Source: Luteimonas sp. JM171
GTDB lineage: Bacteria > Pseudomonadota > Gammaproteobacteria > Xanthomonadales > Xanthomonadaceae
DNA length: 64,000 nucleotides
Reading direction: 5' to 3'
NCBI RefSeq assembly: GCF_001717465.1
Contig: NZ_CP017074.1
Coordinates: 1,950,873 to 2,014,872 of the forward strand
Made by a program: the position numbers and the translations under genes. Below the pieces are notes generated by a model, which made no database searches, was not told the DNA's origin, and was given only the letters and a program-made list of their open reading frames with translations. Shown piece by piece: positions 9,963 to 16,993 of this stretch (position 1 is the first letter of the stretch; each line of letters opens with the position of its first letter).

Positions 9963-10490
9963 CTCACCCGCCTGGTGGCTCCCGTGGTAGCCGCGCAAAT
10001 GCACGTAGCGGTTGATCTGGTCCGGAGAGAGCAGCCGCCGCTGTTCCAGGTGCGCAAGCAAATGCACAGCGCGCAGTTCGCCCTGCAGCTGCCCGATCTG
10101 TGCGAGGGCCGATCTCAGGCTGCTTTCCGTCGCAGTATCGTCCCGAAAGCTGCGCTCAAGTTCGGCCTCGGCGGCCACCAGCCTTGCGCCCAACTCCCTG
10201 GCTTGCTCTTCCATGCGCGCATGCACCGCACGCGTTGCCCTGAGCTGGCTCTCGGAGAGATCGAGTTCGCCTGCCAGTTCGAGCACGTGGGCCGGGCCCG
10301 GATAGCGATTGAGTTCGGCGGACTTGCCGTATCCCAGCCCCTTGCCGGCGAGCAGGCCCTCGATGTGTGCCGGGGAAAGTGCCTTGATCTCACGCGTCTC
10401 CTGCCCAGCGTACGGAGACGATGGCTCGGCGGTGGCGGCGGCGAGCGGGGTAACTGCGAGGATGACCAGCGCGTTGAACATAAACTTCAT
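9951..10490 (-). CDS. Spy/CpxP-like periplasmic protein at the array boundary
   Basis: A 179-residue protein with a signal peptide (about residues 1-20, VILAVTPLAAATAEP) and a long helical body. Two LTxxQ-like motifs are visible, LSESQL and LSPDQI, spaced as in Spy/CpxP/heavy-metal-sensor proteins, which are periplasmic chaperones or metal-stress sensors. It shares the minus orientation of the cassettes and starts just past the decayed attC, but has no attC at its own 3' end. It could be the native flanking gene or a cassette fixed by loss of its attC. Its 3' end overlaps fdhD by 12 bp tail to tail. Confidence 0.6.
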   Translation of the reverse strand: MKFMFNALVILAVTPLAAATAEPSSPYAGQETREIKALSPAHIEGLLAGKGLGYGKSAELNRYPGPAHVLELAGELDLSESQLRATRAVHARMEEQARELGARLVAAEAELERSFRDDTATESSLRSALAQIGQLQGELRAVHLLAHLEQRRLLSPDQINRYVHLRGYHGSHQAGESGR

Positions 10491-10552
10491 CTGCGAACCC
10501 TATATCTGACGGATGACGAAACGGCTCACCCGCGGCGAAGCCGCAGGCTGCA

Positions 10553-10612
10553 TTGCCAAGGATCGGTTGAGCCGGGCCGCCAAGCGGCAGCAGCTTGAAC
10601 GAATTGTTGGGC
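10553..10612 (-). repeat. Decayed attC marking the distal end of the integron
   Basis: A 60-bp segment colinear with the 60-bp attC sites of the array. The outer core near the gene is GTTGGGC on the + strand (10606-10612), against GTTAGGC in intact sites, followed inward by the shared TTGAACGAATT block and the AGCGGC stem. The other core (10553-10559, ttgccaa) no longer fits RYYYAAC. Recombination at this end should be crippled. Confidence 0.7.
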
Positions 10613-10626
10613 CGCCGCCAAGGTCC

Positions 10627-10677
10627 TCACCGCTCTATGGTCACGGTAGCGCCGGTCATGGGGCGGTGGTCCTTCAA
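10627..10677 (-). pseudogene. 3' remnant of a cassette gene cut by the IS
   Basis: Between the IS end and the decayed attC, the minus strand keeps a 16-codon open tail ending in a stop (LKDHRPMTGATVTIER). Its position directly before an attC is that of a cassette gene's C-terminus. With the 14-codon head at 11911-11953 it represents a cassette gene that lost its middle to the IS and an associated deletion. The family is unknown. Confidence 0.45.
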
Positions 10678-10714
10678 GTTGAATCGCCCCGGCTTCTGTA
10701 GACACCCGGCAGCC

Positions 10715-11575
10715 TCATAGCGCTTGCTGCTTTTCGAACTCTACCGGAGACAGTCCGTCGTTGTGTCCGTGCTGCCTGCGCGGGTTGTAGAACATCTCGA
10801 TGTAGTCGAAGACGTCGGTCTTGGCCTCGTCGCGGGTCGGGTAGATTCGGCGCTTGATGCGCTCGCGCTTGAGGAGTTGGAAGAAGCTCTCGGCGACGGC
10901 ATTGTCATGGCAGTTGCCGCGCCGGCTCATGCTGCTGACCAGGCCGTGCGTCTTCAGGAAGTCCTGCCAGTCATGACCGGTGAACTGCGTTCCCTGATCG
11001 GAGTGCACGAGCAAGCCGGCCAGTGGCTTACGCCGCCACACCGCCATCATCAACGCCTGCAACACCAGGTCGGTGTGCATCGTCGATCCCATCGACCACC
11101 CGACGATCTTGCGGGAGAACAGGTCCAGCACGGCCGCCAGGTACAGCCAGCCTTCGTGCGTGCGGATGTAGGTGATGTCGGTGACCCAGGCGCGATTGGC
11201 GGCGTCGGGATCAAATTGCCGCGCCAGATGGTTGTCGGCCACCACGGCCGGCTTGCCGCCGCGCATGCCGGGACGACGGCCGTAGCCAACCTGCGCCCGC
11301 AGGCCTTCATCGCGCATCAGCCGGGCGACCCGGTGCTTGCCGCAGCGCTCGCCCAGATCGCGCAGGTCCCGGGTGACCTTGCGGTAGCCGTAGACGCTGC
11401 CGCTCTCCAGCCAGGACTGCTTGATCAGGCCAAGGACACGCTGGTCTTCCTTCGCCCGCGCCGACATCGGCGCACGACGCCATGCGTAGTCGCCGCCGGG
11501 ATGTACGCCCAGCACCCGGCACATGCTGCGCACGCGGAACTCCTGCTCATGGCTGCGCATGAAGGCGTACCTCAC
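10715..11575 (-). CDS. IS3-family transposase OrfB (DDE integrase core)
   Basis: A 286-residue product if read from the GTG that overlaps the orfA stop (GTGA, 11575). It has an HTH_21-type linker (YGYRKVTRDLRDLG) and an rve catalytic domain with D, D, E visible in WVTDITYIRTHEGWLY, LVHSDQGTQFTG and CHDNAVAESFFQLLKRE. The active transposase in this family is OrfAB, made by -1 frameshifting at the A7G run (11611-11604), so OrfB alone may be minor. The frame is intact to the stop, so the element may still be functional. Confidence 0.92.
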   Translation of the reverse strand: MRYAFMRSHEQEFRVRSMCRVLGVHPGGDYAWRRAPMSARAKEDQRVLGLIKQSWLESGSVYGYRKVTRDLRDLGERCGKHRVARLMRDEGLRAQVGYGRRPGMRGGKPAVVADNHLARQFDPDAANRAWVTDITYIRTHEGWLYLAAVLDLFSRKIVGWSMGSTMHTDLVLQALMMAVWRRKPLAGLLVHSDQGTQFTGHDWQDFLKTHGLVSSMSRRGNCHDNAVAESFFQLLKRERIKRRIYPTRDEAKTDVFDYIEMFYNPRRQHGHNDGLSPVEFEKQQAL

Positions 11576-11853
11576 CCGGACTGCTTGGCAAAGTACGCCG
11601 CGGCTTTTTTTAGGATGTCGCGCTCCTCCGTGACCCGGCGAAGCTCCGACTTGAGACGGCGCATCTCTTCCGTCTGATCCGCCGCCACCTGCGCCGGTCC
11701 GGACCTGCCGTACTGCTTGCGCCATGTGTAGAGGCTATGGATCGACACCCCCAGCCGGGCGGCGACGTCGGCCACCGAGTGGCCGCGGTCCGTCACCTGC
11801 TTGACCGCCTCAACCTTGAACTCTTCCGTGTATCGCTTGCTGCTCATGGACAC
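11572..11853 (-). CDS. IS3-family transposase OrfA (HTH)
   Basis: A 93-residue protein with an N-terminal helix-turn-helix (RYTEEFKVEAVKQV; SVADVAARLGVSIHSLYTW) and a C-terminal leucine-zipper-like helix (EEMRRLKSELRRVTEERDILKKA). It binds the IS ends and forms the N-terminal part of the OrfAB fusion. A run of seven A followed by G at 11611-11604 near its 3' end is a classic -1 slippery site into orfB. Confidence 0.92.
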   Translation of the reverse strand: MSMSSKRYTEEFKVEAVKQVTDRGHSVADVAARLGVSIHSLYTWRKQYGRSGPAQVAADQTEEMRRLKSELRRVTEERDILKKAAAYFAKQSG

Positions 11854-11910
11854 TCCTGCTGCTGCCGTGGATTATGGCTGCAAGGTGCCTACGAAACACG
11901 GGGCGATTCA

Positions 11911-11953
11911 GTATGTCGGAAAGTTCACGAATCCCCCAGACCTGATATGGCAT
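11911..11953 (-). pseudogene. 5' remnant of cassette 14 gene
   Basis: The ATG at 11953 overlaps the attC core (GTTAGATG) and opens 14 codons (MPYQVWGIRELSDI) before the IS end interrupts. Starting within the first bases after the recombination point is typical of cassette genes here. No family can be assigned from the fragment. Confidence 0.45.
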
Positions 11954-12063
11954 CTAACGCTTGAGTTAAGCCGACTTGCGTAGCGAAGGCAACAACATGG
12001 CAAGCTTTTCCTGCCATGTTGTTGGTGTAGCGAAGCAAGTTCGGCTTGAACGAATTGTTAGGC
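11952..12063 (-). repeat. attC of cassette 13 (long type)
   Basis: About 112 bp. On the minus strand it runs from GCCTAAC (12063-12057) to GTTAGAT (11958-11952). The internal part includes a CATGGCAAGC/TGCCATG inverted repeat that makes an extended hairpin, as in the other long sites. It separates the two-gene cassette 13 from the IS-broken cassette 14. Confidence 0.88.
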
Positions 12064-12102
12064 GCTCAAGAATGCCACCGGGATCGCGACGATTCGACTG
12101 TT

Positions 12103-12459
12103 TTAATTCAATGTCGTAGACGTGTCTGGATCGATAGGAGCCAGCAGTTCTGGGAACTCCCTCTGTATTAGCTTCATCAATTTAGCATGCTCTTGATCGC
12201 TTACATGCAACACTCCTTCATCATGTCGCGCGACATAGGATCTTGTGTAGGTGGTCAAACGAATGCGTCCGGTCTTGATCGCTTGTTCCAGATCATTCGC
12301 TTCCATGGACTGCACCATGCGAGCAGTGCTCATCAGATAAAAATACTGCTCTCGATCAAAAACGTTATGGAGGCTGTTGTGTGATTTGATAGAAACTCCA
12401 AGCGCAATGAGTGTGAGCGCCAGAAGAGTAGCCCATATAATTCTCTCGAGGATCTTCAT
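12103..12459 (-). CDS. Cassette 13 second gene: small membrane-anchored protein
   Basis: A 118-residue protein beginning MKILERIIWATLLALTLIALGV, with one N-terminal membrane helix (about residues 8-26) and a charged soluble remainder rich in helix (QSMEANDLEQAIKTGRIRL; EHAKLMKLIQREFPELL). No known family. It shares a cassette with the exported protein upstream (stop at 12509, 49 bp away, no attC between), so the two may act together. Base composition is more AT-rich than the flanking chromosome. Confidence 0.6.
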   Translation of the reverse strand: MKILERIIWATLLALTLIALGVSIKSHNSLHNVFDREQYFYLMSTARMVQSMEANDLEQAIKTGRIRLTTYTRSYVARHDEGVLHVSDQEHAKLMKLIQREFPELLAPIDPDTSTTLN

Positions 12460-12508
12460 ATTCTCAGTATCCCTTAGCTTGAGGTGGCACAATATTCACT
12501 GCTTCTAG

Positions 12509-13339
12509 CTAATTGGACGGAAAATTGTCGTCGCCGGGCGGGGGGATTTTTTCACAAACATAACCGCCCTCGCCGTCAGGACCACAGGCGTACCACTGAA
12601 CTCGAGTGGTCCAGCCAATTGGTCGCTCAATCCTCAAGTTAAAGAAGCCTGGTAGCGCGCCTCCGCCGCCATAGTGACCCGTATCTCCAGTACCGTTCAG
12701 TGCATTACCGTCTGCGTCGACGGCAGAACCCTCTTGTATTGAGAGCGCGCCGGGAGTCAAAATTTTGCTGATGATATCAACTTTCACCGTGTCCCCATTC
12801 GGATATACGACGACAAGGGTCGCGTGTTTTCCGAAGAAGAATGACTTAACGAGATAAACTATGGGGGTGTTTCGAGTCTTCAGGCTGCTGATAATTTCTT
12901 CTGCATGATTCTGATAAAGCCAACCATAAAAATCTGGCTCGCCAATGGAGTCCGAATAACTGCCACAATGAGCGCATGCGTTAGGCGGCATCACAACTAT
13001 AATTTCTTCCTTTGCAAGGTGGGAAACTGCTTCAAAGTCTTGGGTCAAGGCGATTGGTGCGGAACTAACGAATGACAGTGGCGGTTGATTCGGGTGTGCA
13101 ACTACCATAACCCGTACCAAAGTTTCACTGAAAGGGTTTCCAATGAAGTACTCGTTTGAGCCTGGCGGCCTCGTGGCAGATTTTGCTTCTGCGAAGTTTC
13201 GAAAATCCTGATTAGATGAGCACCAATCACAGATCTCAAATATTGGATCGGTAGGTAAGCTTGACTGTGCATGCGCAGCGTGGTGAGAAAGGATTCCGTA
13301 CAAACATAATGCAAGAAGTAGCCGATAAACGATAGACAT
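12509..13339 (-). CDS. Cassette 13 first gene: exported Cys-pair protein
   Basis: A 276-residue protein with a signal peptide (MSIVYRLLLALCLYG...HAAHAQS). The mature part has two CxxC pairs, CDWC (residues 37-40) and CAHC in PPNACAHCGS, suggesting metal binding or disulfides, and a Gly-rich stretch (GHYGGGGALPGFF) toward the C-terminus. No known family was recognised. The start at 13339 is chosen because AAGGGGA lies at good spacing and the signal peptide then begins at residue 1; an in-frame ATG at 13420 is the alternative. A longer open frame upstream runs through the attC and is not coding. Confidence 0.62.
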   Translation of the reverse strand: MSIVYRLLLALCLYGILSHHAAHAQSSLPTDPIFEICDWCSSNQDFRNFAEAKSATRPPGSNEYFIGNPFSETLVRVMVVAHPNQPPLSFVSSAPIALTQDFEAVSHLAKEEIIVVMPPNACAHCGSYSDSIGEPDFYGWLYQNHAEEIISSLKTRNTPIVYLVKSFFFGKHATLVVVYPNGDTVKVDIISKILTPGALSIQEGSAVDADGNALNGTGDTGHYGGGGALPGFFNLRIERPIGWTTRVQWYACGPDGEGGYVCEKIPPPGDDNFPSN

Positions 13340-13437
13340 TCGATTTCCCCTTCGCTGCTGTTGATGGATATGAGGTGCTTTGATGCTGTTCAGCCATGCT
13401 TGATCCCCTTGGGTGATCATGGCTCGTCCTCGATTGC

Positions 13438-13497
13438 GCCTAACGCCTGAATTAAGCCGCGCCGCGAAGCGGCGTCGGCTTGAATGAATTGTTAGGG
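13438..13497 (-). repeat. attC of cassette 12 (short type)
   Basis: A 60-bp site. On the + strand it runs from GCCTAAC (13438-13444) to GTTAGGG (13491-13497) with the stem GCCGCGCCGCGAAGCGGCG between. The gene of cassette 12 reads through it and stops at TAA 13454-13452. Confidence 0.92.
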
Positions 13498-13940
13498 GGC
13501 GCACGACGCAGCATGAAAAAGAGATACACGCATACAGCGACTGCAAAGAGATTGATTCCGAGCACAAAAGGCTTTCCTTGGAGTAGGGAATACTCAAACT
13601 GGCTGCCAAGATGCGCAGAGAAGTCCCACCTTGATATGTCCGGCTGGAATTTGAAGTAGATAGAAACGCCGCTTGAGAAGGAGTATCCCGCAATCGATGA
13701 CATGAGCAATGGAACTTGCGTCAGCCAAAAGTACAGGTTTTGCCTTAAGGATTCTTCACGTCTCTCAAGCAGCCAAAGGCCACAGAACAACCCCCAAACA
13801 TACAAGGCCAAAAAAGGCAGAGTGAATGCCTTTGCCAAGATGCTGCTGGAGGCGATGAGCAGGCTAATCCCGATGGTCAAACCCGTAAAGCTGCCCCCCA
13901 ATGCCAGAACACCTAGAACTCTCCATTGCCACTGCTGCAT
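13452..13940 (-). CDS. Cassette 12: four-helix membrane protein with attC-encoded tail
   Basis: A 162-residue protein with about four transmembrane helices (starting near residues 8, 35, 72 and 126) and an ERREESLRQN loop. It has no stop before the attC core and continues through the site, so its last dozen residues (NNSFKPTPLRGAA) are translated attC, not protein family sequence. The true domain ends near VYLFFMLRRAPP. No function is known. Confidence 0.65.
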   Translation of the reverse strand: MQQWQWRVLGVLALGGSFTGLTIGISLLIASSSILAKAFTLPFLALYVWGLFCGLWLLERREESLRQNLYFWLTQVPLLMSSIAGYSFSSGVSIYFKFQPDISRWDFSAHLGSQFEYSLLQGKPFVLGINLFAVAVCVYLFFMLRRAPPNNSFKPTPLRGAA

Positions 13941-13947
13941 CCAAGCC

Positions 13948-14007
13948 CCCTAACACCTGAATTAAGCCGCGCCACGAAGTGGCGTCGGCTTGAATGAATT
14001 GTTAGGC
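13948..14007 (-). repeat. attC of cassette 11 (short type)
   Basis: A 60-bp site from CCCTAAC (13948-13954, + strand) to GTTAGGC (14001-14007), with inner stem GCCGCGCCACGAAGTGGCG. One compensating pair change (A/T instead of G/C) in the stem keeps the fold. The TAA within the core is the stop of the cassette 11 gene. Confidence 0.92.
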
Positions 14008-14565
14008 ATTGGTCATGCCCCCAACAACCGCCCGCACGCGCTTTAGTCCCTCATCTGCGTTTGCATAAACGCCCTCTCGCCGGACGATTTTTCCGTCTGT
14101 GTCCAATACAACCCACAGGGAATTCTCAAGCGGATCATCTTGGGGCACTAGATCTCTAGCTCCTGTCGCGGACGCTGGAACCAATGCGACAACAAAGTGG
14201 TCGTCCACCAGCTTCTTTGTTGTGAAGTAGTCCATGAAGCACCCTAATGAGTAGTAGAGCTTGCTCTGCGAAGGGTGGTCTTGATCGTAGATGATCAAGA
14301 AAACTGGCTTTCCAGCTTGCCTAGCCTCGTGCACAGCATCAGGGATTGTGCTGTGTGGCTCGCGAATGAAGAATGGATGACGACCTGACTGTGTGGCTCC
14401 GTAAATAGGCGCGAGGGGCGTGACTCGCTGAGGCAGGTTCTGGGGCGGCGGTTGAGCAGGCTTGCTATCAGTGCGACGGAAGATAGCTAGGAACTTACGG
14501 CGTGGCGTCTCGAACGCAAAGATGATGCTGATAAGTGCGAGTAAAACACTAACGGTCTCGATCAT
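14002..14565 (-). CDS. Cassette 11: membrane-anchored thioredoxin-fold-like protein
   Basis: A 187-residue protein with one N-terminal membrane helix (IETVSVLLALISIIFAF), a Pro/Gln-rich linker (PAQPPPQNLPQ), and a soluble domain whose order (GKPVFLIIYDQDHP...LVDDHFVVALVPAS...SLWVVLDTDGKIVRREG...) resembles a thioredoxin-like fold, but with no CxxC where the redox site would be. The family is suggested, not proven. It ends at the TAA in the attC. A TTG two codons upstream of the ATG is an alternative start. Confidence 0.6.
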   Translation of the reverse strand: MIETVSVLLALISIIFAFETPRRKFLAIFRRTDSKPAQPPPQNLPQRVTPLAPIYGATQSGRHPFFIREPHSTIPDAVHEARQAGKPVFLIIYDQDHPSQSKLYYSLGCFMDYFTTKKLVDDHFVVALVPASATGARDLVPQDDPLENSLWVVLDTDGKIVRREGVYANADEGLKRVRAVVGGMTNA

Positions 14566-14577
14566 CTGCAATCCAAT

Positions 14578-14637
14578 GCCTAACGCCTGAATTAACCCGC
14601 GCCGTGAAACGGCGTCGGGTTGAATGAATTGTTAGGC
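14578..14637 (-). repeat. attC of cassette 10 (short type)
   Basis: A 60-bp site from GCCTAAC (14578-14584, + strand) to GTTAGGC (14631-14637). The stem carries paired changes against its neighbours (AACCCGCGCC...GGCGTCGGGTT), so pairing is kept although bases differ. Confidence 0.92.
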
Positions 14638-14916
14638 GGCCAGCACATGCGCTGCAACGGACGCCACCACAAGAAGAATCCCGGCTATAGAAAGCCAGAA
14701 GTACGCCACTATCTTTGGTCTGAACTTTGCGTCAACTCTATCCTTCTCGCGATACAGGTGAATCCACAATGCGTCAGCAAAAGATGAGATGAACGTATCT
14801 TTGAGCAGGGGTGTGGCCACACGGTCAAAATCTATATCACGAAAGATCCACACACGAACCGCATACGAAGCGAAAAGGGTGCTGAGAGCGACAACTGTAA
14901 GTACTAGAGCAATCAT
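14632..14916 (-). CDS. Cassette 10: two-helix small membrane protein
   Basis: A 94-residue protein with a membrane helix at each end (IALVLTVVALSTLFASYAV; YFWLSIAGILLVVASVAAHV) and a charged middle (FRDIDFDRV, LYREKDRVDAKFRPK). No known family. It stops at the TAA supplied by the attC core. The gene fills almost the whole cassette, with a leader of about 20 bp. Confidence 0.6.
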   Translation of the reverse strand: MIALVLTVVALSTLFASYAVRVWIFRDIDFDRVATPLLKDTFISSFADALWIHLYREKDRVDAKFRPKIVAYFWLSIAGILLVVASVAAHVLAA

Positions 14917-14932
14917 TGTTCTTTCTATGGCC

Positions 14933-14992
14933 GCCTAACACCAGAATTAAGCCGCGCCGCGAAGCGGCGTCGGCTTGAATGAATTGTTAGGG
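14933..14992 (-). repeat. attC of cassette 9 (short type)
   Basis: A 60-bp site from GCCTAAC (14933-14939, + strand) to GTTAGGG (14986-14992), with the common GCCGCGCCGCGAAGCGGCG stem. Confidence 0.92.
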
Positions 14993-15319
14993 CGCTCCCG
15001 CAAGCAGGATAGTGAACGCTACAAGATATGCCGGCACCGCAATGAGAAGGCTGAGTCGAATGCGGCGAGCATACCGTACGGCTTCTGGGCTGCTGAGTTG
15101 TTGCGGCACGGGGCCAAAGGCTGTGCGAATGACCAGCATGCTCACATTTGGATCGGCCACGCGTGGCATGCCCGTATAGAAGAAACTTAACGCTCCGCGC
15201 CGGTCGACCAGGTCCGGACGCTCCGCTAGGAGAACGCCTCTGAACCGCCACAGCGCATGGAAGTAGAAGGGCGTGATGACGGCTCCGACCAAGACAAGCA
15301 AGATTGCGATTAGCTGCAT
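14987..15319 (-). CDS. Cassette 9: small two-helix membrane protein
   Basis: A 110-residue protein with an N-terminal membrane helix (LIAILLVLVGAVITPFYF), a soluble loop (RGVLLAERPDLVDRRGALSFF) and a C-terminal helix (LSLLIAVPAYLVAFTILLA). The layout resembles UspB-like and other small two-helix proteins, but no family can be assigned. It ends at the TAA of its attC. Confidence 0.6.
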   Translation of the reverse strand: MQLIAILLVLVGAVITPFYFHALWRFRGVLLAERPDLVDRRGALSFFYTGMPRVADPNVSMLVIRTAFGPVPQQLSSPEAVRYARRIRLSLLIAVPAYLVAFTILLAGAP

Positions 15320-15324
15320 GTGCG

Positions 15325-15384
15325 CCCTAACGCCTGAGTTAAGGGGTGCCGCGAAGCGGCATCCCCTTGAACGAATTGTTAGAC
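15325..15384 (-). repeat. attC of cassette 8 (short type, divergent arm)
   Basis: A 60-bp site from CCCTAAC (15325-15331, + strand) to GTTAGAC (15378-15384). The outer arms are AAGGGGTGCC and GGCATCCCCTT instead of AAGCCGCGCC/GGCGTCGGCTT; both arms changed together, so the fold is retained. Confidence 0.9.
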
Positions 15385-15385
15385 G

Positions 15386-15856
15386 TCACTCCTGCGCCCT
15401 TTCGGTCGATTGATCTTGCAGGTCACTGATCAATGACTCCATCTCGCCAATCTCACGGCGTTGAGCCTCAATGATCTCATCCGCCAGGGTTCTCACTCGA
15501 GGGTCCGAGATCCGGGCCCGCTCACTTGTGAGGATTGCAATGGAATGGTGCGGGATCATGGCCTTCATCCAGGCGATGTCTCCCACCGTCGACTGGCTGC
15601 GAACGAGCCAGAGGCCTAGAGTCATCAAGCCGACGCTGCCAATGACAATGGCCAGATTGGCAGTCTTGTTCTTGTACATATGCCGCATGAAGAAGAGCAT
15701 CACCAAGGCCATTGATCCAGCCATGATGAAGGTCATGAACATGCGGGTTTGGCTGAACCAGACATGGTCGGCCTGGTAGGTGTTGAGGTACATGAGGCAG
15801 AACATCAGGGCAGAAGCAGCCAAGATCATGAGAAGGAATGTTCTGTACGGCTGCAT
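15386..15856 (-). CDS. Cassette 8: DUF305 membrane protein
   Basis: A 156-residue protein with three transmembrane helices (about residues 7-25, 38-58 and 68-85) followed by a DUF305-type helical domain with AWMKAMIPHHSIAILTSERA and ADEIIEAQRREIGEMESLI. The HH and nearby Met residues are the conserved, likely metal-facing positions of the family. DUF305 proteins often travel with copper-resistance genes, so a metal role is a reasonable inference. It stops at its own TGA just before the attC. Confidence 0.8.
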   Translation of the reverse strand: MQPYRTFLLMILAASALMFCLMYLNTYQADHVWFSQTRMFMTFIMAGSMALVMLFFMRHMYKNKTANLAIVIGSVGLMTLGLWLVRSQSTVGDIAWMKAMIPHHSIAILTSERARISDPRVRTLADEIIEAQRREIGEMESLISDLQDQSTERAQE

Positions 15857-15872
15857 TGTTCTCTCCTGTGAC

Positions 15873-15984
15873 GTCTAACACCTAAGTTAAGCCGCGCCGC
15901 AGCGGGGCGTGAAGCACATGGCAAGCTCTTCCTGCCATGTGGTTTGCGCCCCGATGCGGTGTCGGCTTGAACGCATTGTTAGGG
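15873..15984 (-). repeat. attC of cassette 7 (long type)
   Basis: About 112 bp from GTCTAAC (15873-15879, + strand) to GTTAGGG (15978-15984). It contains the extra inverted repeat CACATGGCAAGC...CCTGCCATGTGG between GGGGCG and CGCCCC arms, a feature of the long class. Confidence 0.9.
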
Positions 15985-16419
15985 GGAAACTGCCGGTTGC
16001 TTATCAAAGCGTTCTTGGGCCGCATTGATCGCCTGCTGTACAAGCTCGGACTCCACTTCAGTCATTTCGCCTTCCAGCATGCGGAAACGGAGCTGACCAT
16101 TGATCGCCTCCAGAACTCCAACTCGCCCGGCAGCAACGATCGAGAGCGGGTAACCCGCCTGCAAAGGCTTGTGGTCATTGATCCCCGGCACAATGGCCTC
16201 TCTTCCGCACTGAATTGATCTGACCTCTGGCGGAGCGTCAACCGGCAAGACGAAAGCTTGCTCTGAAGCCAACCCGGCCACGGAGAGCAACGGCAAGGTC
16301 TGGTGCTCGATCTTGCCCTCGGACGTCTCAAAGAGAACCGCACAGCGCTCAGCCGCAATGCTCGGAGTGGTCGCGGCCAATGCGAGAAAGAAGGTTACGA
16401 GCTGCAGCGATCTCACCAT
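15979..16419 (-). CDS. Cassette 7: exported hypothetical protein
   Basis: A 146-residue protein with a signal peptide (LQLVTFFLALAATTPSIAAE, cleavage after IAA). The mature part has two cysteines (ERCAVLF, SIQCGRE) likely to pair, and an acidic helical C-terminus (RMLEGEMTEVESELVQQAINAAQERFD). No known family. It ends at the TAA in the attC core. Confidence 0.6.
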   Translation of the reverse strand: MVRSLQLVTFFLALAATTPSIAAERCAVLFETSEGKIEHQTLPLLSVAGLASEQAFVLPVDAPPEVRSIQCGREAIVPGINDHKPLQAGYPLSIVAAGRVGVLEAINGQLRFRMLEGEMTEVESELVQQAINAAQERFDKQPAVSP

Positions 16420-16423
16420 TGCC

Positions 16424-16483
16424 CCCTAACACCAGAATTAAGCCGCGCCGCGAAGCGGCGTCGGCTTGAATGAATCGTTAGGC
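16424..16483 (-). repeat. attC of cassette 6 (short type)
   Basis: A 60-bp site from CCCTAAC (16424-16430, + strand) to GTTAGGC (16477-16483). The gene reads through it in frame to the TAA at 16440-16438. Confidence 0.92.
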
Positions 16484-16863
16484 CCCGGCCTGATGGAGCC
16501 TGCAAGAAGAACCAAGCCTAGTAACCCAACAAGCGGCATGACTGTGGCCAGGTAAACATGCCACGGAAGAGCAAATGCAGCGATGAACGCGGCGCCCGAA
16601 CCGAGCGCAAGACAGCACGCCAAGGCAACTCTCAGCCAACGAGGAATGGCAAAGAAGCGCAGGCCGAGCCAAAGACGAACGCTAGCAGACACAAGTCCGA
16701 TAAGGCCGCCGATCCCCAGAGCTACAAGTGCAGGCTCTCTAGCGCCGAATGCGATAGCAGCAACTGACAATGGTCCTAGCAGAACCCATGCAACGATCAG
16801 GGTGGCTACGAGCACACCCCGGATTGGCTTGTGATCTACAACGCTGGCGAATTTTCTCAACAT
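16438..16863 (-). CDS. Cassette 6: four-helix membrane protein with attC-encoded tail
   Basis: A 141-residue protein with about four hydrophobic helices (GVLVATLIVAWVLLGPLSVA; LVALGIGGLIGLVSASV; VALACCLALGSGAAFIAAF; YLATVMPLVGLLGLVLLAG). The C-terminal NDSFKPTPLRGAA is translated attC, as in cassette 12. The start is the ATG at 16863, a few bases after the recombination core. Function unknown. Confidence 0.62.
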   Translation of the reverse strand: MLRKFASVVDHKPIRGVLVATLIVAWVLLGPLSVAAIAFGAREPALVALGIGGLIGLVSASVRLWLGLRFFAIPRWLRVALACCLALGSGAAFIAAFALPWHVYLATVMPLVGLLGLVLLAGSIRPGPNDSFKPTPLRGAA

Positions 16864-16866
16864 GGG

Positions 16867-16978
16867 GCCTAACACCTAAGTTAAGCCGCGCCGCGTAGCG
16901 GAGCAAACCACATGGCAAGCTGAACCTGCCATGTGGTTTGTGGAGCGAAGCGGTGTCGGCTTGAACGCATTGTTAGGG
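16867..16978 (-). repeat. attC of cassette 5 (long type)
   Basis: About 112 bp from GCCTAAC (16867-16873, + strand) to GTTAGGG (16972-16978), with an inner CCACATGGCAAGC...CCTGCCATGTGG hairpin. Confidence 0.9.
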
Positions 16979-16993
16979 GGCAAGCCTGTCTGT

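Larger units (their letters stand above)
10680..11910 (-). mobile_element. IS3-family insertion sequence inside the integron
   Basis: A 1231-bp element bounded by imperfect inverted repeats of about 35 bp that begin TGAATCGCCCCG on both sides (left from 10680; right read inward from 11910). It carries orfA and orfB of the IS3 type on the minus strand with an A7G slippery run. No clean 3-bp target duplication is visible (AGT on the left, GTA on the right), so deletion or recombination after insertion is likely. It sits in the fourteenth cassette. Confidence 0.88.

Noticed and set aside
10677..11913. A 3-bp target-site duplication for the IS3 element
   Set aside because: Left flank AGT and right flank GTA do not match as direct repeats when the inverted repeats are placed consistently.
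14925..15251. Frames containing LTIHSSRRRFAARLNSGVRR
   Set aside because: This peptide is an attC translated in another frame; it recurs wherever a frame crosses an attC.
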